A DNA stretch of 64,000 nt. Origin: Ruminococcus albus AD2013. GTDB lineage: Bacteria > Bacillota > Clostridia > Oscillospirales > Ruminococcaceae. A program made the position numbers and the translations under genes. The first letter of the stretch is position 1; every line of letters begins with the position of its first letter. A model generated the notes under the pieces. It was given only the letters and a program-made list of their open reading frames with translations, made no database searches and was not told the origin of the DNA. Shown here piece by piece: positions 57,473 to 64,000 of this stretch. The DNA lies in contig NZ_JAGS01000001.1 in assembly GCF_000526775.1 (NCBI RefSeq), positions 1,798,001 to 1,862,000 on the forward strand, read 5' to 3'.

Positions 57473-60400
57473 ATGTCACCTTTCCGTCCTCGGCGAAAAC
57501 TATCCTGCCACGCTGTTTTGCTGACCTTATTCCCAGTGAAACAGCAACTTCAAGAGTGGGAGTCACTCTCGTGAATCCGAACAGATGCGCCGTTTCGCGC
57601 ATAAGGTCTTCACGCTGCATGGCTATCTGCCTTGAAAGTATGAGTATCAGACCGTTTCCCAGTTCCTCGGGAGGGATATCCTTGATATCTCTGCGGACTT
57701 CGGACGCACACTTAGCACGGCACAGCTCATAGCTTTCAGGTGACTGATCATCGCGCCAGATGAATTCTGTCTCGCCCGACCTTACAGACTTGCCGCGGGA
57801 TTTCTCCAACGCTATATCGAATGTGCCTTTTACAAGATTGCTCTGTCTTGCTACGCCCCAGGCAGTCATGACCCTCTTTTGCAGAACTTCCCTGCTGATA
57901 GGTGCTTCAGCATCGAGGATAGTGTTTATGCAATCAGCTATTTTATTTGTAGCCAGTTCGTTGAATTCCTCGGACTTGCCCTGAACAGGCGGTATGAAAG
58001 GTACATACTCCTCGCACTCATCAGCCAGTGCAGATTGTTCCTCTCGTTCAAAAACAAGAGGTTCAGCCTTTTTAGGCGGTTCTTCCTCAACAGGCGCGGG
58101 AGCGTTCTTAGCTTCTATCGCTTCATTTATCGCGGTTATCACAGCCGCTATGCACTTGTTTTTATCGGTGAGCCAGTCGAGAATATAAACGTTCATGACA
58201 TTCCAGCCAAGACCTTTCAGCACCGAAGGCTGCGAAACCGTGCGGTCGTAGGCTGTGCCATTTTCGTAGTATTTTCTTCCGCAGCAGTTAATGCCGAGGA
58301 TATAGCTGTTCTCGTCATCCGGGTCTGCAACTGCTACATCGACCTTATAGTCCGAACAGCCAACACTGCACTTGACCTTGAAACCGCGCTGTTCAAGTTC
58401 GGCAGCCACCAGTTTTTCAAAGCCCGTGCCAAGACTTCCGCTGCCCGCACGTACAGGAAGTGCAGACCTGCCCTTTGCGGCAAACTCAAGGAAGCCTTTC
58501 AGACCGTCAACACCCTCGGAACGTGTACGTGAAAGATCGATCATCTCTGGACGAATAACAGAGTATACCACCATTTTCTCCCTTGCACGGGAAATCGCAA
58601 CGTTAAGTCTGCGCCAGCCGCCGTCTCGGTTCAGAGGACCGAAGTTCATGCTGACCTTGCCCTCCTTATCAGGGCCGTAGCCGATGGAAAACAGTATTAC
58701 ATCACGCTCATCACCCTGTACATTTTCAAGGTTCTTGATGAGTATAGGTTCGTACATGGAATCTGCCAGCTGTTCAAGCTGAGGTTCTGCACGGAAAGCA
58801 TCCGCCAGGACATCTTCAACCAGACTCTGCTGAGGCAGGCTGAAAGTTACAACACCTATGGAATGTTTTATAAGCTGAGGGTCACGCAGACGTCTGCATA
58901 TCTCGGCAACGACAGCTTCCGCTTCGGCGCGGTTGGTCTTTGTGCTGCCCTTGTCATAGAAGCCTTCAACGTTCACCCAGCTTACCTCACTGACCTGATC
59001 GTCAGGCGAGGGGAAAGTATACAGCTTGTTTTCATAGTATTTTGAATTGCTGTACGCAATAAGGCTCTCGTGGCGTGAACGGTAGTGCCACAGCAGATGT
59101 TTCTGAGGCATGGAGAGTGCAAGACAGTCATCCAGCACGCTTTCAAGGTCTTCCTTATCATAATTTTCCTCGTCCACCTGATTGGAGGAGAAAAAACTTG
59201 TGGGCGGCATCTGCTTGGGGTCACCCACGACTATCACATTCTCGCCGCGTGCGATAGCACCAACCGCCTCGCAGGTGGGCAGCTGAGAAGCCTCATCGAA
59301 TATGACAAGGTCGAACTTAGGATAAGACGGGTCGATATACTGTGCCACAGATATTGGCGACATCAGCATTACAGGGCATATCCTGCGCAGAAGATTAGGT
59401 ATGCTGTCAAAGAGTTTGCGTATGCTCATCATGCGCCCGCCGCTCTTGATAGCACGCTGGAGTATACCCAGTTCACTGCTTTTAGCACCTTCGCCGGGCG
59501 CAGGAACTTTCGCTGAAAGCTCTGCCGCTAACTGCTGTATAGTCAGCTTTTTGAAACTCTCATGGGCATCATTAAGGCGGCGCACAGTGTCCTCAAAGAG
59601 CGTGCCGGTAAATCCCGACAGAGCCTTGCTGTTTCTGACAGTAAGGCTAACTTCAGCTTTTGCTACTGCGCAGTCAAAAGCGGGAACAAGCTCACTGCTG
59701 TCCATTTTTCCGTCCAGATATGCTTCGGCTATATTTGCGGCCCCTGCCTTATCCAGCTTTTCACAGAAACTCATGAGCACCGACCAGTCTTTCAGGCGGG
59801 GCATTTCTGTCGTAAGCGCAGAGATACGTCCACGGGCATCGTTTACCGTGCCCTGTGTCAGAAGATTTGTGTCTGTCTTGTAAGTGCTTTCAAGCTCGTT
59901 CAGCACTTTTGACAGATTTTCACCATTATATTCAGGCATACTGCTATCGCCCAGTTCAGCGGCAACAGATGTTTTCTGTGCGGCATCGAGGGGAGCAGCA
60001 CTAAGCTTTTCGCGTAAAGCTACGGATTTTTTGAGAGAATCTGCCAGTGTATCATACTGCGAGCCTTCGCCCTGCCAGAGTGCGCCAAAAATCTCCTGCG
60101 CCGCAGCCTGCGAGTTATCGAGCTCGGTTTTCAGCTGTGAAGTCCTCACAAGCTTGGTGTAGTGTTCTGTTATATTTTCCTTGGTGACAGCACCCGTATT
60201 CTTAGCGTGGGCGGCAAGTTCCTTTACCAGCTTTTTACTGCCAAAATGCTTGGGTATAAACCACTTTGCCTGAACGGTCTTCCATTCGGTCTGGGCTTTT
60301 GCCGCATCGTAGCCGAATACGGTGTCTTCAAAATCCTTAACTATATCGGCTTTACAGCTTTGCAGTTCTTTAAGCGAAGCCATAGTCTTATTTATCGTGG

Positions 60401-63206
60401 GCGCCAACATATCCCAGCGGTTACCATTAAGCACCGCAGAAAGCACGAAGCCTTTCTCGCTTTTCACAGCAGAACAAATATCCGCAAGGCTCATCAGCTG
60501 TGCCAAAGTTGGTTCGTCTATGCCCGCAATGGCTGAAATACCGCTCTGTTCCAGTTTTGCAAGCTCATCGCTAAGTTCATCTAGCTTAGTGCGATACTCG
60601 TCGCCAGTAGTAAGTCCGCACTCGGTAAGGCGGCAGAATTTCAGAGGAGTATCCCCTATCTTGCCAAACTGTCTGCCGAGATTGGCAAGACTTTCTGACA
60701 GTTCTTTCCATACGGTATAGGTATCGGGTGTCATGGCATTTATCTGTTCATCACTGAAAGCAAGCTTGCCGTCGAAAGCACGGTTCTGCTCATATCTTAC
60801 AGCCGCATCGTACATGGATATGCCGAAGTTGCGCGGCTTGTGTATCTCGTCCATAACACCGTTCAGCTCAGCACGCAGGGCTTTCAGCTTATCCGCCTGT
60901 GCCTGATAATCGGCGGGCTTTTTTATCTTGCCTACATTTAGAGTTTCATTCAGCTGGTCGAGAACGGCACGCTTCTGCGCTTTGTTTGAATGAAGCTCGA
61001 TACAGAATGGTCCCAGACCTATCTTTGCAAGACGCTTTTCAACGACCGACAGAGCCGCCATCTTTTCTGCGACGAAAAGCACTGAACGTCCGTGATACAG
61101 GGCGTTGGCTATCATATTGGTAATGGTCTGGGATTTGCCCGTTCCGGGAGGTCCGTGCAGAACGAAGCTCTGTCCCTGACCCGATGCTACTACTGCCGCA
61201 AGCTGAGAAGAATCCGCCGCCACAGGCACAGCAAGGTCTGCTGGTGCGATATCGTCCAGATCATTAGGCGACACCGTGATATCGCTTCCCTCCCACTCGG
61301 TCTTGCCAGAGATAAGGCTTGCAACCACCTTATTCTGCGCCAGTTCGTCAGCACGGTTTCGGATATCGTTCCACATTATGAACCTGTTGAAGCTGAACTG
61401 TCCGATGAATGCATACTCGTCGATATCCCACCTGTTGCGGGACATCACGCCTTTGCGAACAGTGCTTAATATCAGGGGGATATCGACGCCGCTCTCATCC
61501 TCGGGAACAGGATCCAGCCCCTTGATATCTATACCAAAGGACTGTCTCAGCATTTCCAGCAGAGTGATATTCACCTGTGTATCTTCATCGCGTACACGTA
61601 TCGAGAAACTCTTGTCCTGTACCTTTTTAATAATATCGATGGGTACCAGCACCAGAGGGGCATAACGCGGGCGCTCGCTCTTGTCCGTTTCGTACCAGCG
61701 CAGAAATCCCAGCGCCAGATATATGGTATTTACGCCGTTTTCCTCAATGCTGACCTTCGCCATGCGGTGTATCTTCTTCATGGTCTTTTCAAGTTCGGCT
61801 TCGGTAAGGAAAGTTCGCAGACGCTTTGAGCGGAATTCTCCTGCAGCTATCTCGGATATCTTCTCGCGCTGAGTTTCCGTCTCATATATCTTGCTTTCCG
61901 CCATCTCCATTTTAAAATCAGCAGGTACGGGCATTATCTTGAATGTCTCATCGGCGGCTATCTCATCCTCAAGTGAAGCTATGCTGTCCACCATCAGCTG
62001 AACATTCGATGAAGTCGGGCGGAAATTAAGCAGGCTGTTGCGCAGGCTGAGATCGAGAAGCTTTCTTTCCCAGACCATCTGCTTTGTGACCTCCCTTGGC
62101 TGTCCGTTAGCCGCCGTGTCAAAAGCTATTTCTCCCGCCGAGCCGTGGACTCTTTCGGGCAGACCATAGTCCTCTGCCCTGCACACGCCGTTTTCGTCAA
62201 ATATCCTCGAAGGCAGGGGCTTTATGCCGCCGGCGCGGGTTCTCTCGATATCGACAGCGAAACAGAAATCTGCCGCCTTTGCCAGTGTATCCGCCGCGTG
62301 TACAGCCGATGTATCTGCATCAATATTATTTCCTGTACAAATATCGGTACACTCAATAAGTGATATCTCATCTACACCGCTTGCCATACGCTTTGTAAGG
62401 GCGGTCATATCGTATTGCAGGCTATCGGGGAAAGTGTCCTCCTCCAGCCAGCAGCCCGCCATAGCATCGGTCGAAGTCATTACAAGCAGGCTGTTCAGAC
62501 CTGCGGCTTCAAGGCATGAACAGAACAGCACAGCGAGGTCAAGACAGGTACCGCTTTTCTGTGCCAGCACGTTTTCGGGCAGTGCGACCTTATTTGATCT
62601 ATCAAAACCCGCAGACGCAGTACAGGTGATATTCTCCTGAACAAGCGCGGTATATATGGCATTTATCTGCTGTTTGACGATACCGGGATTACAGCTCTGA
62701 TATCCTGTAAATCCGCTTTCTCCGCTCATCTGAGCAAGGATAGCACTTGCCTTTGAGAGCACCTCTTTCACCGCAGGATGATTCGGTGTTATGAACGCCG
62801 CAGCCATCTCGGGCATGAAGTTCACACCCGTCCAGGTATCGTAAGCGAGAAGCTCAAGCTGCTTCACCTCTCTGCCGAGTATCTCTTCACCCTCATCGGT
62901 ACGGGTAACGGCTTCAATGCGAACATACCCCTCGGTATTTTCATTAAGCGCCAGAAACAGTTCGGGACGCACAACTGCCTCTATCGGAGATATCTCAGCA
63001 GGAACATTGGGTTCAAGGTCTATGGCAGATGATTCATAATCCTGCGCAAAATCGGGTTCAAACGCAAGTCTGAGGAATACGTTTTTTAACGTTCTGTCCG
63101 AAGTATTTGTCATAACTATACTGCGGAAAACAGGCACAGAACTGCGCTGCATCGCGTAATTTATGTGCGCAGTCATTGCTGCGCTGAAAGTAACTAGCTT
63201 TTCCAT
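57459..63206 (-). CDS. DUF4011-helicase-Vsr-like protein (Hhe-like)
   Basis: The protein has 1915 residues. In order it has an N-terminal beta-rich part and a transglutaminase-like domain (SGTCLDLAVLFCSCLEAAGL, about 215-235). DUF4011 follows (WERKLLDLSLRNSLLNF, about 375). Next is a split SF1 helicase with Walker A GPPGTGKSQT (about 683) and Walker B DEASQLPTCEA (about 1300), plus VGDPKQMPP and a late VAISRAREKM. A Vsr/MTES_1575-like domain (about 1590-1680) and a DUF3320-type end complete it. The whole matches the Hhe defence architecture (DUF4011-helicase-Vsr; Gao et al. 2020). The nuclease core reads LGINCCGRKYY instead of the usual IExDG, and the transglutaminase His is not where expected, so those two sites may be inactive. 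The gene sits among housekeeping genes with its own promoter. Confidence 0.85.
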   Translation of the reverse strand: MEKLVTFSAAMTAHINYAMQRSSVPVFRSIVMTNTSDRTLKNVFLRLAFEPDFAQDYESSAIDLEPNVPAEISPIEAVVRPELFLALNENTEGYVRIEAVTRTDEGEEILGREVKQLELLAYDTWTGVNFMPEMAAAFITPNHPAVKEVLSKASAILAQMSGESGFTGYQSCNPGIVKQQINAIYTALVQENITCTASAGFDRSNKVALPENVLAQKSGTCLDLAVLFCSCLEAAGLNSLLVMTSTDAMAGCWLEEDTFPDSLQYDMTALTKRMASGVDEISLIECTDICTGNNIDADTSAVHAADTLAKAADFCFAVDIERTRAGGIKPLPSRIFDENGVCRAEDYGLPERVHGSAGEIAFDTAANGQPREVTKQMVWERKLLDLSLRNSLLNFRPTSSNVQLMVDSIASLEDEIAADETFKIMPVPADFKMEMAESKIYETETQREKISEIAAGEFRSKRLRTFLTEAELEKTMKKIHRMAKVSIEENGVNTIYLALGFLRWYETDKSERPRYAPLVLVPIDIIKKVQDKSFSIRVRDEDTQVNITLLEMLRQSFGIDIKGLDPVPEDESGVDIPLILSTVRKGVMSRNRWDIDEYAFIGQFSFNRFIMWNDIRNRADELAQNKVVASLISGKTEWEGSDITVSPNDLDDIAPADLAVPVAADSSQLAAVVASGQGQSFVLHGPPGTGKSQTITNMIANALYHGRSVLFVAEKMAALSVVEKRLAKIGLGPFCIELHSNKAQKRAVLDQLNETLNVGKIKKPADYQAQADKLKALRAELNGVMDEIHKPRNFGISMYDAAVRYEQNRAFDGKLAFSDEQINAMTPDTYTVWKELSESLANLGRQFGKIGDTPLKFCRLTECGLTTGDEYRTKLDELSDELAKLEQSGISAIAGIDEPTLAQLMSLADICSAVKSEKGFVLSAVLNGNRWDMLAPTINKTMASLKELQSCKADIVKDFEDTVFGYDAAKAQTEWKTVQAKWFIPKHFGSKKLVKELAAHAKNTGAVTKENITEHYTKLVRTSQLKTELDNSQAAAQEIFGALWQGEGSQYDTLADSLKKSVALREKLSAAPLDAAQKTSVAAELGDSSMPEYNGENLSKVLNELESTYKTDTNLLTQGTVNDARGRISALTTEMPRLKDWSVLMSFCEKLDKAGAANIAEAYLDGKMDSSELVPAFDCAVAKAEVSLTVRNSKALSGFTGTLFEDTVRRLNDAHESFKKLTIQQLAAELSAKVPAPGEGAKSSELGILQRAIKSGGRMMSIRKLFDSIPNLLRRICPVMLMSPISVAQYIDPSYPKFDLVIFDEASQLPTCEAVGAIARGENVIVVGDPKQMPPTSFFSSNQVDEENYDKEDLESVLDDCLALSMPQKHLLWHYRSRHESLIAYSNSKYYENKLYTFPSPDDQVSEVSWVNVEGFYDKGSTKTNRAEAEAVVAEICRRLRDPQLIKHSIGVVTFSLPQQSLVEDVLADAFRAEPQLEQLADSMYEPILIKNLENVQGDERDVILFSIGYGPDKEGKVSMNFGPLNRDGGWRRLNVAISRAREKMVVYSVIRPEMIDLSRTRSEGVDGLKGFLEFAAKGRSALPVRAGSGSLGTGFEKLVAAELEQRGFKVKCSVGCSDYKVDVAVADPDDENSYILGINCCGRKYYENGTAYDRTVSQPSVLKGLGWNVMNVYILDWLTDKNKCIAAVITAINEAIEAKNAPAPVEEEPPKKAEPLVFEREEQSALADECEEYVPFIPPVQGKSEEFNELATNKIADCINTILDAEAPISREVLQKRVMTAWGVARQSNLVKGTFDIALEKSRGKSVRSGETEFIWRDDQSPESYELCRAKCASEVRRDIKDIPPEELGNGLILILSRQIAMQREDLMRETAHLFGFTRVTPTLEVAVSLGIRSAKQRGRIVFAEDGKVTYVEE

Positions 63207-63250
63207 AAAGCTCTCCTTTCAAGGATACAATTTGTTTATACTTAGTTAAG

Positions 63251-63279
63251 ATTATACCACTATTCTAAAGATATGTCAA
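63251..63279 (-). promoter_or_regulatory. sigma-A promoter of the Hhe-like gene
   Basis: Consensus TTGACA, a 17-bp spacer and TATAAT are read on the minus strand. Confidence 0.83.
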
Positions 63280-63298
63280 CGATTAAAAACCAATAAAA

Positions 63299-63331
63299 AG
63301 GCACTTATGTCGATATCCAACAAAAGTGCCT
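63299..63331 (-). terminator. terminator of the GGDEF gene
   Basis: AGGCACTT and AAGTGCCT are paired and TTTTTATT follows on the minus strand. Confidence 0.8.
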
Positions 63332-63339
63332 GTATCTCT

Positions 63340-63998
63340 TTACTTTTCTTCCGAGCTTTTCTTACCGTCATACCAGCCGTAGTCATCTCTGCCAAGGTTC
63401 TTTACCCTGTAAAGAGCTCGGTCTGCACAGGCTTTTAGCTTTACAAAATCCCTTGCATCATGGGGACACAGCGCACCGCCGCAGCTGCAGCTGATGCTGT
63501 AATCATCGCCTTCCTTGCGTGTGATGGGCTTGATGTCATGCACCCTGCGTTTAAGGTCGCTGACCTTTGATTCTATCTTCAGCTTGTCAGCATTCTTGAT
63601 AAACACAAGGAATTCATCACCGCCGTAACGGGAGATAAGACCAATATCCCCGAACAGTTCTTTCAGAAGTGCCGCAAATTCCACCAGCACCTTATCGCCC
63701 GCGTCATGACCGTAGCGGTCGTTTACCAGTTTGAAGTAATCCACATCGATGAACAGAACGGCACAATCGGGCTTCAGCGTATTCTGGAAATAATTGTGCG
63801 CCGCAACATCCAGCGCTCTTCTGTTCATAACATCAGTGAGAGGGTCGTGTATCGAAAGATTTTTAAGTATCTCTCTGTCAGCAGCATCACGCCTGTGGGT
63901 CAGAACAAACAATACAGTCGTCGAAAACAGCAGTGTCAATATATATAGTATTACTACGCCCCTGAATTTTTCCATCGTCGAAGACATGGCACTGCTGG
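63340..63998 (-). CDS. diguanylate cyclase (GGDEF), 5' end outside window
   Basis: The frame is open past the last visible Met (63987) to the window edge, so the N-terminal sensor part is missing. A membrane helix (about 9-30 from that Met, GVVILYILTLLFSTTVLFVL) precedes the GGDEF domain (about 42-205). The active site reads SRYGGDEFLVF with GGDEF intact, and substrate-binding DPLTDVMNRRAL and DVDYFKLVNDRYGHDAGD are present. The enzyme makes cyclic di-GMP from GTP. The usual upstream extracellular sensor (dCache-type or similar) is expected but not seen. Confidence 0.9.
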   Translation of the reverse strand, partial: SSAMSSTMEKFRGVVILYILTLLFSTTVLFVLTHRRDAADREILKNLSIHDPLTDVMNRRALDVAAHNYFQNTLKPDCAVLFIDVDYFKLVNDRYGHDAGDKVLVEFAALLKELFGDIGLISRYGGDEFLVFIKNADKLKIESKVSDLKRRVHDIKPITRKEGDDYSISCSCGGALCPHDARDFVKLKACADRALYRVKNLGRDDYGWYDGKKSSEEK

Positions 63999-64000
63999 GT

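Noticed and set aside
1..64000. CRISPR array
   Set aside because: No regularly spaced 24-40-bp repeats with unique spacers were found; the AATTATGAATT arrays have units too short and no spacers.

Overview
The window looks like chromosome of a Ruminococcus-type Firmicute (Oscillospiraceae). Supporting signs are a secreted dockerin type I protein, two BspA-like leucine-rich-repeat proteins, dipicolinate synthase genes (spoVFA/spoVFB), canonical sigma-A promoters with 17-bp spacers, strong GGAGG ribosome sites, and moderate GC. This assignment is inference from gene content; no rRNA or marker gene confirms the species.

Layout. 1-964 is the 3' part of an IS605-type tnpB followed by a hairpin-rich right end. 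1308-17468 is an integrated element of about 16.1 kb, bounded by an exact 51-bp direct repeat. The repeat contains the last codons of lysS plus 24 bp of downstream sequence, so the element sits in the 3' end of lysS and rebuilds the gene. Both ends of the element hold broken, overlapping tyrosine recombinase genes. The cargo between them includes a dual-specificity-phosphatase-like protein, a YqiA-like esterase, a gene split by an in-frame stop, an LRR protein, zinc-ribbon and WYL regulator genes with a truncated WYL relic, an alpha/beta hydrolase, a mobilisation-gene relic, an ISAs1-family IS with perfect ends and a 9-bp target duplication, a polymorphic nuclease toxin with a probable immunity gene, and an IS256 fragment. 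The element appears to be a decayed, probably immobile genomic island.

17443-33150 is a mostly leftward housekeeping block: greA-x-lipoprotein-lysS, a rightward LRR protein behind a strong promoter with a GTAAACGTTTAC operator, tRNA-Leu, dcd, a QueT-type transporter, fructose-bisphosphate aldolase, a CPBP-like membrane protein, a glutamine synthetase operon with an ANTAR antiterminator, a zinc-ribbon protein and Tex. 33295-38499 holds a P-loop/CYTH protein, spoVFB/spoVFA, a lipoprotein and gap. 38777-39799 is an intact IS1595-family element. 40049-43252 encodes a three-subunit biotin-dependent transcarboxylase-like system. 43839-45193 has a DUF445 protein and a C39-like peptidase; 45257-49295 is a MarR-controlled heterodimeric ABC exporter. 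Then come tRNA-Ser, purC, a non-autonomous IS1595 relative (50704-51409) carrying a passenger gene in place of transposase, tRNA-Thr, the dockerin protein, queH, glutathione peroxidase, an amino-acid ABC importer, signal peptidase I, a 1915-residue DUF4011-helicase-Vsr-like (Hhe-like) protein and a 5'-truncated diguanylate cyclase.

The most unusual features are the lysS-integrated island and its recombinase relics; a second copy of the integration-core sequence at 54349, 37 kb away; the passenger-carrying IS1595 derivative; a paired structured intergenic repeat (34516-34793 and 39823-39930) associated with AATTATGAATT arrays lying at gene 3' ends; and the Hhe-like protein, whose nuclease and transglutaminase-like active sites both appear altered.
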